DNA of 33,451 nt. It comes from QNYQ01 sp964542985 (GTDB taxonomy: Archaea; Thermoproteota; Thermoprotei_A; Sulfolobales; Pyrodictiaceae). Numbering within the stretch: the stretch's first letter is position 1; each line of letters opens with the position of its first letter. Positions 7,045-14,931 of this stretch are shown in pieces. The DNA is taken from assembly GCA_964542985.1 (NCBI GenBank), contig CAZIWH010000013.1, positions 1 through 33,451 on the forward strand. The letters are read 5' to 3'. A program made the position numbers and the translations under genes. The notes beneath the pieces were generated by a model. That model was given only the letters and a program-made list of their open reading frames with translations. It did not search any database and had not been told where the DNA came from.

Positions 7045-7470
7045 TCAACGCTTCTCCTGGAGCGTAGCGCCCGGTATGCTGCTGCGATCCGCGTAGTGGA
7101 CTGTGTAGTGGCGAGGCTTGAGCCTGGACACTATGTAGTTGAACGCCCTCCATGGGTCGCTCTGGGCGCCACAAGTATAGATGTCCAGCGTAGCATAGCT
7201 GTAATCGGGCCACGTGTGCAGAGCAATATGGCTCTCCAACACAAGTGCTATCACTGAGACGCCGCCATGATAGCCCGTGAAGCTCCATGACTTCATATCC
7301 ACGAGGTGCATGTTCGCTACCTGCGCCGCCTCGATTATCAGGTTCTCGAGGAACTCCTTATCCCATAGGAGCTTCGGGTCAATGCCGTAGAGATTGCCAT
7401 AGACATGCTTCCCGGCAATGAAGTCCTGCGCCTGCCGGCTCTCTCCTTCACGGTGTTCTAGGAGCGCCAC
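7045..7470 (-). CDS. SpeD-family pyruvoyl decarboxylase, probable arginine decarboxylase
   Basis: A 141-residue proenzyme of the SpeD/AdoMetDC family. Self-cleavage between E79 and S80 (VLESHIALHTWP) would give the beta chain and the pyruvoyl-bearing alpha chain; H85 and C100 (YTCG) are the family's processing and catalytic residues. In Crenarchaeota this family has two branches: SAM decarboxylase and an arginine decarboxylase that evolved from it and makes agmatine for polyamines. The GKHVYGNLYGID start, the SDPWRAFNYI stretch and the LKPRHYTVHYADRS tail resemble the arginine branch as I remember it, so I favour that. Start is GTG 7470 with GGAGGAGAGAGG and GGTG upstream; a TTTAAC box lies near 7538 on the minus strand. 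SAM decarboxylase remains the alternative. Confidence 0.85.
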   Translation of the reverse strand: MALLEHREGESRQAQDFIAGKHVYGNLYGIDPKLLWDKEFLENLIIEAAQVANMHLVDMKSWSFTGYHGGVSVIALVLESHIALHTWPDYSYATLDIYTCGAQSDPWRAFNYIVSRLKPRHYTVHYADRSSIPGATLQEKR

Positions 7471-7611
7471 GGTTTAACACCTCTCTCCTCCATTCTGTAA
7501 TGCTAGTACTACGTGATTCCCTCTCTCGGTCGGTTAAAGGGGCTGCCAAGAAAAGGGGGATATTAGGGTTTTTGCTCGGCCAGGTGAGCGAAACTCCTAA
7601 AGGCGCGCCGA

Positions 7612-7815
7612 CTAGCACTGGTAGCCCTCCAGTATTAGGTTAAGCCTCTCAGCGAGCCTGCACACCTCATCCTCTGGAATCACAGCCACAGCACCATTCT
7701 CACCCTCAATGATAGCTATACCCTCAACTATCCTTACCTTGAACCTCGTCCTCTGCTTGGGCTTAGCAAGCTTGAGAACAGGGCTCAGCTCGCCCTTCTT
7801 CCTATCACGCTGCAC
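7612..7815 (-). CDS. Hypothetical 67-residue protein
   Basis: No family recognised. The N-terminus is basic (residues 1-27), followed by a predicted beta-rich section (RFKVRIVEGIAIIEGENGAVAVIP) and a helix (EDEVCRLAERLNLIL). The pattern of alternating hydrophobics is protein-like, and no better frame exists here. The likely start is GTG 7815. It sits in a run of minus-strand genes, 141 bases upstream of the decarboxylase, which seems to have its own promoter. A 7816-7899 gap separates it from the winged-helix gene. Confidence 0.6.
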   Translation of the reverse strand: MQRDRKKGELSPVLKLAKPKQRTRFKVRIVEGIAIIEGENGAVAVIPEDEVCRLAERLNLILEGYQC

Positions 7816-7899
7816 CCCTAGAGGCCCCCAGAGGAGGAAGCTAGAGCCTCCCCCACTCGGAGCCTCGGAAAAAAGTTAGGGGCGTACACCTGAGGAGCC

Positions 7900-8259
7900 C
7901 TAGTTCGTCGCCACGCGTTTTCGGCGGTACATGCGCCACTCAAGGCTTAGGGCTTCGCGCAATGCACGACGCCTTCTTCTCTCCTCCAGCTCCTCCATGA
8001 CACCAGGCATATCGGGGGTCGCGTAGCGGCCGCCACGCAGCTCTACTACTAGTCCTTCACGACGTAGCCTTATGAGAGCGCGGCGTAGCCTGTCCTCACC
8101 GGCTGTGCCGCTGAACTCTTCACGCAGCTCCTTCCATGTGACTGGCCGGCCTTTGCTCTTGATGAACTTGTATACCAGCTCTACCAGCTCCTCGTCGGTC
8201 GGCGCCTTCATTACAACGACCTCGTCGTCCTCATAGAGGACTTTTAGGCCTAGGCTCAT
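7900..8259 (-). CDS. Small winged-helix-like protein
   Basis: About 119 residues. The middle (about residues 17-80) has the layout of a winged helix: DEELVELVYKFIKSKG, then a recognition region VTWKELREEFSG...RLRRALIRLRREGLVVEL and a GGRYATP wing. The C-terminal third is very rich in Arg and Glu (LEERRRRRALREAL) and may be a helix that binds nucleic acid or another protein. I chose ATG 8259 because GGTG lies 8 bases upstream; the frame is open to 8283. A TATA-like AATACTTATC near 8300 on the minus strand fits. It is probably a DNA-binding regulator; the target is unknown. Confidence 0.7.
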   Translation of the reverse strand: MSLGLKVLYEDDEVVVMKAPTDEELVELVYKFIKSKGRPVTWKELREEFSGTAGEDRLRRALIRLRREGLVVELRGGRYATPDMPGVMEELEERRRRRALREALSLEWRMYRRKRVATN

Positions 8260-8390
8260 AGTTTCACACCCAGTATTTAACACGGGTTACATGTTCTTGA
8301 TAAGTATTACCTTAAGTGGTTGTCTTTAGTTATTATCGGCTAATAGGTTAGGATAAGATGAATTCTTTTTGCGAGACAACAAGAAGCGGA

Positions 8391-8975
8391 CTACCCGCCA
8401 CTTAGGAAGCTCAACACTGCCTCATACACCCTCGGGTCACGGCGCGATAGCTCAGCTAACACTATGCTTGTGAAACCAGTCACATATAGGTGGAGCACGT
8501 AGTAGAGGCGGAAGAGCCTCGGCTCCTCCAGATAGGCTTCTACGAGGCCCACGGTGCTTGCAGTGGATGTAACCAACTCGGCCAGCACATCTGACTCGTC
8601 GAAACCCCCCTCTATCACCTTGTAGGCGAAGCTCCGAGTGTTCTCAACCACGTCATGCACGGCGTCCCGCAACTCCTCACCTGCCTCGGTCAAGGCACAA
8701 CCTGCCGGGTTGCACTCAAGAAGCCCCATCTTCTCGAGAAGCTTGGCGATTTTCTCTATGCTCCTGCACTTGTATCCCTGGCCCTCGAGGAGAGCCTGAA
8801 CCTCTGTGAGTCTCATCCTTGAAGAGAGACTGCGAAGCAGTAGGAGAATGCAGCGCGCCGGCTGCGACAGACTGCGGAGCGCTGTGCGGTCAGCCTTGAC
8901 TAGAACCTCCTCGATGACAGCGTTGAACAAGGCTCCGTGCTCCTCCCGCAGTTTCTCCTTCTTCGCTGCGGTCAC
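8391..8975 (-). CDS. Putative helix-turn-helix protein of unknown function
   Basis: A 194-residue, mainly helical protein without a family I can name. Residues about 38-105 look like a winged helix: LSQPARCILLLLRSL, then LTEVQALLEGQGYKCRSIEKIAKLLEKMGLLECN and a TEAGEELRDAV helix resembling the end of MarR/PadR-type domains. The C-terminal half (about 110-190) is a bundle of amphipathic helices, perhaps for dimers or ligand binding. The start is GTG 8975; a CTTTAG element lies only about 15 bases upstream, so the mRNA could be leaderless. The gene lies 30 bases downstream of the DUF131 gene. Regulator is the best guess. Confidence 0.7.
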   Translation of the reverse strand: MTAAKKEKLREEHGALFNAVIEEVLVKADRTALRSLSQPARCILLLLRSLSSRMRLTEVQALLEGQGYKCRSIEKIAKLLEKMGLLECNPAGCALTEAGEELRDAVHDVVENTRSFAYKVIEGGFDESDVLAELVTSTASTVGLVEAYLEEPRLFRLYYVLHLYVTGFTSIVLAELSRRDPRVYEAVLSFLSGG

Positions 8976-9005
8976 GGGGCCAGGTCTAAAGGCTTCCCTT
9001 TTCCG

Positions 9006-9296
9006 TTATGGGGGGAGCCCCTTCTTGGCAAGGATGCCGGGGACCAGAATCAATACGAAGGCTAGTACCATGAGTATTATAGCGCCTATTACGGCTATCT
9101 TTACTAGCGTAGGATTGTTGCCAACTACTATGGGCACGGGCCCTATGACCACTACGGCGCCAAAGCCGGTTTTCCCGCCACTCCTCATGGTCGCGTAGAT
9201 AGCCGATGCTATTATTAATACAATGCCAATAACAACAAACATGAAGCCTAGCAACATGGCCTTAGGGAGCCCGGAGGGGGCGACGGCCTCCTCCAC
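9006..9296 (-). CDS. DUF131 family membrane protein
   Basis: A 96-residue membrane protein with two hydrophobic segments (about residues 13-36 and 63-87). Between them is the family hallmark GAVVVIGPVPIVVGNN, which matches the archaeal DUF131 (TIGR00304) pattern. Function is not known. It starts at GTG 9296, preceded by GGTGAC about 8 bases upstream. The following minus-strand gene is a putative helix-turn-helix protein, so the two may be co-transcribed. On the other side, a 112-base divergent promoter region separates it from the methyltransferase. Confidence 0.85.
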   Translation of the reverse strand: MEEAVAPSGLPKAMLLGFMFVVIGIVLIIASAIYATMRSGGKTGFGAVVVIGPVPIVVGNNPTLVKIAVIGAIILMVLAFVLILVPGILAKKGLPP

Positions 9297-9341
9297 GGCA
9301 TGTCACCTACAAAGTCCCTCTCCGACACGCGGCGGAAGCCG

Positions 9342-9352
9342 GATTATTTATC
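9342..9352 (+). promoter_or_regulatory. TATA box for the methyltransferase gene
   Basis: GATTATTTATC is a good archaeal TATA box and predicts a start near 9375, about 35-45 bases before the candidate ATG codons at 9409 and 9421. Confidence 0.55.
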
Positions 9353-9408
9353 CAGGGCTCTGGTGCTCCGCATAACTTCCTTGGAGCAGCTGCTATACAC
9401 GTGGAGGA

Positions 9409-10023
9409 ATGCCACCCTTGATGTGGGGTTTTAGTGTTAGCCCCTCGGTCCCATGGGTGCCGACACGGGACGAGGTCGTTGAGACCGTCGTTAGGCTTCT
9501 GAACCCACTACACGGCGACGTTGTCTACGACCTAGGCTGCGGGGATGGAAGGATAGCGATCTCCATAGCAAGGAGATATCCCTGGGCACGCGTACGCTGC
9601 ATCGAGATACGTGGCGACCTTGTTGAGAAGGCCAGAGACGCTGCACATACAGCTAACGTGTCTATTGATGTTATACACGGCGACTTCTTTAAACTTAGCT
9701 TTAGCGACGCTAACATAATCTACATGTATTTGCTTACAAGCGTAAATCAGAAGCTCAAGCCTAAGCTGGAGGCAGAGCTGCGGCCGGGGACGCTGCTGGT
9801 GAGCCTGGACTTCCCGGTACCGGAGTGGATAGAGGTTGCGAGGGTAGAGCTTCCCAGGTCGTGGCAGAGGACGCTCTATGTCTACGTGGTGGGCTACTCC
9901 GACGCCCCGGCCAGGGGACTGCAGCCCTCGCTAGAGGCGCTTAGGGAGGGGTTGAGGAGGCTCAAGCTGGAGGCGCTACCGCCCGGTGAGAGGACTAGGG
10001 TTAAGAAGCTATTAGAGGCTTAG
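9409..10023 (+). CDS. aKMT-like protein lysine methyltransferase
   Basis: A Rossmann-fold SAM-dependent methyltransferase. The SAM motif VYDLGCGDGRIA lies at residues 39-50, an acidic ribose-binding position follows in RCIEIRG, and the HGDFF...ANIIYMYLLTSVNQKLKPKLE stretch corresponds to post-I to IV. The VPWVPT start, the MYLLTSVN segment and the RTLYVYVVG end closely match my memory of aKMT, the broad-specificity crenarchaeal lysine methyltransferase that methylates many chromatin and housekeeping proteins. The C-terminal ~40 residues (after GYSDAPARG) are an extension beyond the usual ~160-residue length and contain charged helices. The start could be ATG 9409 or 9421. The stop overlaps the cysS stop on the other strand. 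Confidence 0.88.
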   Translation: MPPLMWGFSVSPSVPWVPTRDEVVETVVRLLNPLHGDVVYDLGCGDGRIAISIARRYPWARVRCIEIRGDLVEKARDAAHTANVSIDVIHGDFFKLSFSDANIIYMYLLTSVNQKLKPKLEAELRPGTLLVSLDFPVPEWIEVARVELPRSWQRTLYVYVVGYSDAPARGLQPSLEALREGLRRLKLEALPPGERTRVKKLLEA

Positions 10024-11381
10024 CTCTTCTCCCTTTTCCAGACCGTGCGCCCATCGGGATAGTCGAGCAGCCTTATGCCGAGTGCAGCCAGCTCGGCCCT
10101 TATCTGATCCGCGAGGCTGTAGTCCTTTCTCCTGCGTAGCTCGGCGCGTACCCTCACAATGAGGTCTATTAGCTTCTCTGCCTCCTCCTCGCTGGGCGCT
10201 GGCTTAGCGGGCTTCTCGAGCACTGCGAAGACTATGTTGAAGTCGCTGAGGGCCTTGTAGGCTATCGCCGCCGCGGTGTATGACTCCTGGGGAGCGATGT
10301 CGCGGAAGGCCAGCCGCGCCAGCTTCATCGCCGCAGCCAACGCTTTTGCGGTATTGAAGTCGCTGCTGAGAGCCTCATGCATCCCTCTCCAGTACTGCCT
10401 GGCCTCCTGCACCACCTTGAGCCTCTCGCCACGGAGTGCAGGCTCGGGCTCAGCCTCGCGTAGCAGCCTGGCGAGCAGCTCGTAGGCGTCCTGCAGTCTA
10501 CGCAGGTTCTGGCCGGCCTGGTGTAGGCTCTCCTCGCTGAAGTCAAGCTGTGTACGGTAGTGGGCGCTGAGGAGCCAGAGCCTTATCGTCTCCGGGGACC
10601 AGTGCTTCACGGCCTCACGGTAGGGGATGATGTTGCCGAGGCTTTTGCTCATCTTCTCTCCCTCTATCGTTAGGTAGCCCGTGTGGAGCCAGTACTTGAC
10701 CCAGGGCCTCTTGCCGAAGTAGGCCTCGCTCTGGGCTCTCTCGTTCTCGTGGTGAGGGAATACGAGATCCTGGCCGCCGCCGTGTATGTCGAACTGGCCG
10801 CCGAGATACTTTGACGACATTACGCTGCACTCTATGTGCCAGCCGGGCCTCCCCTTGCCCCAGGGGCTCTCCCAGTAGGGCTCGCCGGGCTTCCACGCCT
10901 TCCAGAGGGCGAAGTCAAATGGGTGCCTCTTCTCGCGGAGCACGTCCTCCTCCTGCCTCCACTGCTCCGGGTGCACCCTGCCGCTGAGCTCCCCGTAGCC
11001 CGGGTACGTTGTTACATCGAAGTAGACGCTGCCGCTTGGGGCCACATAGGCGTGGCCTTTTTCTATGAGGCCTTGTATGAACTCTATTATCTCTGCGATG
11101 TGCTCTGTGACGCGGGGGTGAATGTCCACGCTTATCTTGAGAGAGCGGAGCATCTCGAAGTAGTCCCGGCTATAGGTCTCGACTATCTCGCGCCAGTCGC
11201 GGCCCTCGCGCCTGGCCCGGTTGATTATCTTGTCATCTATGTCCGTTATGTTTTGCACATGTATAACATTGTAGCCACGTAGCATAAGGTACCTCTTTAT
11301 CGCATCGAACGCTACATATGTGCGCGCATGACCTATGTGTACATGGTCGTACACTGTGGGGCCGCAGACATACATCCTCAC
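10020..11381 (-). CDS. cysS: Cysteinyl-tRNA synthetase
   Basis: A class I synthetase that charges tRNA-Cys. YVCGPTVYD carries the first zinc ligand (C6), HIGH is at residues 15-18, and KMSKS at 243-247; the WHIECSVM and GGGQDLVFPHHENE segments (zinc ligands C and HxxE) are intact. ATG 11381 is the first usual start codon in frame, but it is probably not the true start. The frame stays open upstream and encodes IIVRNSLGGRLEPFEPLEPG, the normal beginning of this family. That part has no ATG, GTG or TTG at a sensible place before it. ATA 11444 or ATT 11441, or a one-base error in the GGGG run near 11456-11459 (which would allow TTG 11463), would restore it. Confidence 0.95.
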   Translation of the reverse strand: MRMYVCGPTVYDHVHIGHARTYVAFDAIKRYLMLRGYNVIHVQNITDIDDKIINRARREGRDWREIVETYSRDYFEMLRSLKISVDIHPRVTEHIAEIIEFIQGLIEKGHAYVAPSGSVYFDVTTYPGYGELSGRVHPEQWRQEEDVLREKRHPFDFALWKAWKPGEPYWESPWGKGRPGWHIECSVMSSKYLGGQFDIHGGGQDLVFPHHENERAQSEAYFGKRPWVKYWLHTGYLTIEGEKMSKSLGNIIPYREAVKHWSPETIRLWLLSAHYRTQLDFSEESLHQAGQNLRRLQDAYELLARLLREAEPEPALRGERLKVVQEARQYWRGMHEALSSDFNTAKALAAAMKLARLAFRDIAPQESYTAAAIAYKALSDFNIVFAVLEKPAKPAPSEEEAEKLIDLIVRVRAELRRRKDYSLADQIRAELAALGIRLLDYPDGRTVWKREKS

Positions 11382-11532
11382 GAGGCCCGGCTCGAGGGGC
11401 TCGAAGGGCTCCAGCCTGCCTCCCAGACTGTTCCTTACAATTATCCGCGGTAGACCGCCCCAATCAATGATGGGGAACCCGGTTATGGCGTGGCCACCCC
11501 TGGTGAATGCCGCTATAGGCCCCGGCTCGCCG

Positions 11533-11542
11533 CCTATTAAGC
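11533..11542. promoter_or_regulatory. Shared TATA element between cysS and the radical SAM gene
   Basis: CCTATTAAGC reads GCTTAATAGG on the other strand. On the plus strand it predicts transcription at about 11562, right at ATG 11565 (leaderless). On the minus strand it lies about 90 bases before the conserved N-terminus of cysS. It is the only AT-rich patch between the two genes. Confidence 0.5.
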
Positions 11543-11564
11543 GGCTACGCGGGACTGGTTAGCC

Positions 11565-12725
11565 ATGTACCGTGTGACCGGGAAGCTGGTGACAGAGGCT
11601 CTCCGCGAGAAGGAGAGGCTGCGCAGCAAGCTGGAGTCCATGCTGGAGCCCCGGGAGGCTGAGGAGGCCCGCCGCGACCATCATGCAAGAAGGAGGCCCA
11701 TAGCCTGCGGCATGACGATACACACGGGCATAGGCTGCAGCTACGGCTGCCTCTACTGCTACGTCCCCGACATGGGGTTCCCGATGAAGCCAAAGCCATA
11801 CCCGCTCACGGGTCTGCAGCTGGTCTACGCGTTAGCCTCAAACCCCTACTTCGTCCCCGGCTCCTACGGCACACTCCTAGCGTTCGGCTCCGTGACTGAG
11901 CCCTTCCTTCCCGAAACCGTTGGGAAGGCCCTTGAGTACCTCCGGGAGACCTCCAGGTGGCTCGGCAACCCGCAGCAGATATCCACCAAGTCCGTACTCG
12001 AGGACAACCTCCTCAAAGAGTTCCTTGATGCAGCAGAGGAAAGGATAAGCGTGCTCATAAGCATATCAACGCTGAGACTTGCAAACAAGCTTGAGCCCGC
12101 GGCGCCGAACCCCGCCGAGAGGTTCGGGTTCATGAGGAGACTCTCTGAGGCCTTGAGACATGTATCGCTCTTCCTTCGACCAATCATACCGGGGGTAACG
12201 GATCGTGAACTAGACGATATACTGAAGGCAGCCGCCGAGGCCGGCGCCAAAGCTGTTATTCCCGGCTCACTGCGCGTAACCCCGGGCATACTGAGAAGAC
12301 TCAAGGCCTCGAGAATAGTGCCCGTGGATGAGCTTCTACGCCGCCTGCCGCGAAGCCCACGCGGCCCCCGCGACCAGGTGCCGCTCAAGATGAGCGACTT
12401 GAAGCAACTAGTGGCTAGGAGGGCTAAGCGCTACGGGCTACACGTCCTCCCAAGCAGCTGCGCCGCCAATATAGAGGCCCACGGCCTCGGATGCCATGCC
12501 TGCCGCTGGGGGCCATGTGGAAGTAAGGAAGCCCTGCCCAGGCTTGACGAGGAGGGGGCTAGGGATGCGCTGGAGGCTCTGGGATGCAGGCCGGTGAAGC
12601 TGCGGATACGTGGATGGCTTCTCGAGGCACATGCCCGCTGCAGACGGCGTGAAGCCGCCGTGGCCGAAGCTATCCTCGAGTCTCTCGCCAGGCGCCGTGT
12701 CCTGCTGAGACCCCCACACGCGTAG
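11565..12725 (+). CDS. Radical SAM protein with extra C-terminal cysteine cluster
   Basis: A 386-residue radical SAM enzyme. The cluster motif GCSYGCLYC has C58, C62 and C65 in the CX3CX2C spacing, and the core runs through FGSVTEPF, STKSVLED and SISTL strands typical of SplB-like radical SAM proteins. A second set, C299, C310, C313 and C318 (CX10CX2CX4C), could hold another iron-sulfur cluster or zinc. The substrate cannot be told from sequence. ATG 11565 sits at the predicted transcription start, so the mRNA is probably leaderless. It is divergent from cysS and about 60 bases upstream of the THUMP gene, which starts the run leading to herA-mre11-rad50. Confidence 0.85.
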   Translation: MYRVTGKLVTEALREKERLRSKLESMLEPREAEEARRDHHARRRPIACGMTIHTGIGCSYGCLYCYVPDMGFPMKPKPYPLTGLQLVYALASNPYFVPGSYGTLLAFGSVTEPFLPETVGKALEYLRETSRWLGNPQQISTKSVLEDNLLKEFLDAAEERISVLISISTLRLANKLEPAAPNPAERFGFMRRLSEALRHVSLFLRPIIPGVTDRELDDILKAAAEAGAKAVIPGSLRVTPGILRRLKASRIVPVDELLRRLPRSPRGPRDQVPLKMSDLKQLVARRAKRYGLHVLPSSCAANIEAHGLGCHACRWGPCGSKEALPRLDEEGARDALEALGCRPVKLRIRGWLLEAHARCRRREAAVAEAILESLARRRVLLRPPHA

Positions 12726-12785
12726 ATATAGAGGACCCGGAGCCCCCTACCAGCTCCTCGTACAAGGCGCGGCGGTGACGACGAC

Positions 12786-13337
12786 GTGCCGGCTAAGCTC
12801 TTCCGTCTCTTCAACCTCATAGTCTCGCACGAGCCCTGGCCTGGAGAGGAGAGGAGGACCCTGCGCATAGTCCAGGATATCCTAGGGCGTGTACGTGTCT
12901 TCGACACGCCTAGGAACCTGTTACTGCTGAAGGTCGATGAGCCCTTTGAGGCGGTGAGGAAGCTTGAGGCGCATCTAGGCCCCGAGGATCCGGTGCTGCG
13001 TGCTATCCCCCTTGACGGCGAGACCGCCGCCTACGCTGAAGACGTCCGCGACGCTGTGGTTGAGGTTCTGAGAGAGAAGCTTGGCGACAAGAGGCCTAGG
13101 TTCGCAATAAGGCTTGAGGGAAGACTCTGGAGTAGGGAAACCGGGCAACTGCTTCACAAGGACGAGGCCATAAGCATAATAGCTGAACCCATAGACCTTC
13201 CCGTGAACCTCAACAACCCCGAGGTAATAGTATTGATTAAGCCTGTCAGACTGCACCGGGCCCAGCGCTATGCCGGGATAATGATTGGATCCCCCAACGC
13301 CGTGTACTCTAGGGCAAGGAAGTGGCGACGGGCCTAG
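12786..13337 (+). CDS. THUMP-domain RNA-binding protein, Tan1-like
   Basis: 183 residues. The C-terminal half (about 75-175) reads as a THUMP domain: RFAIRLEGRLW, ISIIAEPIDLPVNLNNPEVIVLIKPV and YAGIMI. THUMP domains bind tRNA acceptor regions in modification enzymes. There is no methyltransferase or other catalytic domain, as in archaeal relatives of yeast Tan1, which helps acetylate cytidine 12 of tRNA. The N-terminal half is an alpha/beta stretch (FNLIVSHEPWPGEE...). The start is GTG 12786 with GGTGAC upstream. The gap to herA is 54 bases, so it may be the first gene of that run. Confidence 0.8.
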   Translation: MPAKLFRLFNLIVSHEPWPGEERRTLRIVQDILGRVRVFDTPRNLLLLKVDEPFEAVRKLEAHLGPEDPVLRAIPLDGETAAYAEDVRDAVVEVLREKLGDKRPRFAIRLEGRLWSRETGQLLHKDEAISIIAEPIDLPVNLNNPEVIVLIKPVRLHRAQRYAGIMIGSPNAVYSRARKWRRA

Positions 13338-13391
13338 AGGGATATCCGGGAGCCTCTGGCCCTGGAGCCCCTACCTGGGTTAGAGTGAGCC

Positions 13392-14912
13392 ATGCCAGAT
13401 ACCGTGGAAGGGCTACAGTCGAACTCCTGCGACCTAGTAGGCTACGTGGTGGACAACGCTACGCCGGTTTCCTTCAGGTTTGTGTCTCCCAGCCCACCTC
13501 TTGTGGGAGACTATGTGGTTGTCGAAGCCTCGCCCTCGCCTCTACTCGGCCTGGTCAAGAGCGTCGGCACTAGGAGCGTGACGCTCGCCTCCCTACCGGG
13601 CGTCTATGACCCTGTCGTAGTTGAGAAGCTTCGGGCCGAGGAGGGCGGCGACGTCTTCTTCGAGTGCACAGCTTCCCTCCTAGGGCGCGTGGATAGCCTT
13701 GAGATGCCGAGGCTCCCTCCTCTCCCCGGCGCCAGGGTTTGCCGTGCCCCCGTTGAGCTGCTGCGCCACGTCTTCGGCGGCGAGCCACCTCACTGGATAA
13801 GCGTCGGAACCCTCCTCTCCCGACCCGAGATCGAAGTCAAGGTTAACGTTAACAAGATGGTTACCCGTCACACCGCCATCCTGGCCGTCACTGGTGCTGG
13901 GAAGAGTAACACTGTAGCTGTAGTAGCCGATGAGATAGCTCGTATAGGAGGCACTGTGCTCATATTCGACTTCCACGGCGAGTACGTGGGCTCCTCTATA
14001 GGTGGGGGCGTTAACCGGATAGAGGCTAAGATAAACCCGAGGCTCCTCAGCATAACCGAGCTAATGGTTTTGCTCGGCATTGAGCACAGGTTCTACAACC
14101 AGGAACGCGTCCTCCGCAAGGCCTTGAAGAGGCTCGGCGAGAAGGAAGTGCAGGGCAGGTTTCTGGAGGACCTCAAGGCCGAGGTAGAGGGCATAGCCGT
14201 CTCAGCCTCTAGGAGGCGGGAAGAGGCCACTGCTGCAGCGGCCGTTGTGAACAAGATAGAGGCCCTCATGGAGCGCTACGGAGACATAGTGGACGACTCC
14301 GCGCCGGACCCGGTGGCGCGGCTGCGCCCCGGGAGGGTAAACGTGATAGACCTTAGTAGAGTTGACGAGGACGCTGCTGACGCCGTGGTGAGCCATGTTC
14401 TACGCACGCTCCTCTGGGAGAGAAAGCGACACAAGCTGACGGGTGTGAGCAGGGTTCCGTACCCGATCCTTGTAGTGCTTGAGGAGGCGCATATACTGGC
14501 GCCTAGAGATGATGACACCTTGTCCAAGTACTGGCTGTCCAGGATAGCAAGGGAGGGTAGGAAGTTCGGCCTGGGGTTAATGCTTGTGAGCCAGAGGCCC
14601 AAGGCCCTGGACCCGGACATACTGGGGCAGGCTAACAACCTGATAGTGTTAAGGATAGTTGAGCCCTCGGACCAGCGCTACATACAGGAGGCTAGCGAGA
14701 GCTTGAGCAGCGACCTGGTAGAGCAGCTTCCTTCCCTCAACGTCGGTGAAGCCGTGCTAGTGGGGCCCTTCGTGAGGGTGCCCGCCCTCGTCAAGATAAG
14801 GAAGTTTGAGGGCAGACTAGGGGGTGGAGACCCAGATGTCGTGGCTGAGTGGCAGAGACACTGGAGCCACCTCTCGGAGAACCATGGACCCCTCTACTCG
14901 GAGTTCCTCTAG
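13392..14912 (+). CDS. herA: HerA bipolar DNA helicase/translocase
   Basis: A 506-residue hexameric FtsK/HerA-type ATPase that works with NurA, Mre11 and Rad50 in resection of DNA ends. The N-terminal HAS beta-barrel (about 10-110) is followed by Walker A TGAGKSN at residues 167-173. Walker B ends in VVLEEAH at 361-367, with the paired glutamates E364-E365. A sensor region GLGLMLVSQRPKALDPDI and the arginine-rich IVEPSDQRYI follow. The length matches archaeal HerA (about 500). ATG 13392 has GAGTGAG just upstream. The stop is 20 bases before the mre11 start. Confidence 0.97.
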   Translation: MPDTVEGLQSNSCDLVGYVVDNATPVSFRFVSPSPPLVGDYVVVEASPSPLLGLVKSVGTRSVTLASLPGVYDPVVVEKLRAEEGGDVFFECTASLLGRVDSLEMPRLPPLPGARVCRAPVELLRHVFGGEPPHWISVGTLLSRPEIEVKVNVNKMVTRHTAILAVTGAGKSNTVAVVADEIARIGGTVLIFDFHGEYVGSSIGGGVNRIEAKINPRLLSITELMVLLGIEHRFYNQERVLRKALKRLGEKEVQGRFLEDLKAEVEGIAVSASRRREEATAAAAVVNKIEALMERYGDIVDDSAPDPVARLRPGRVNVIDLSRVDEDAADAVVSHVLRTLLWERKRHKLTGVSRVPYPILVVLEEAHILAPRDDDTLSKYWLSRIAREGRKFGLGLMLVSQRPKALDPDILGQANNLIVLRIVEPSDQRYIQEASESLSSDLVEQLPSLNVGEAVLVGPFVRVPALVKIRKFEGRLGGGDPDVVAEWQRHWSHLSENHGPLYSEFL

Positions 14913-14931
14913 CGGAGGGTGAGCATGCCCC

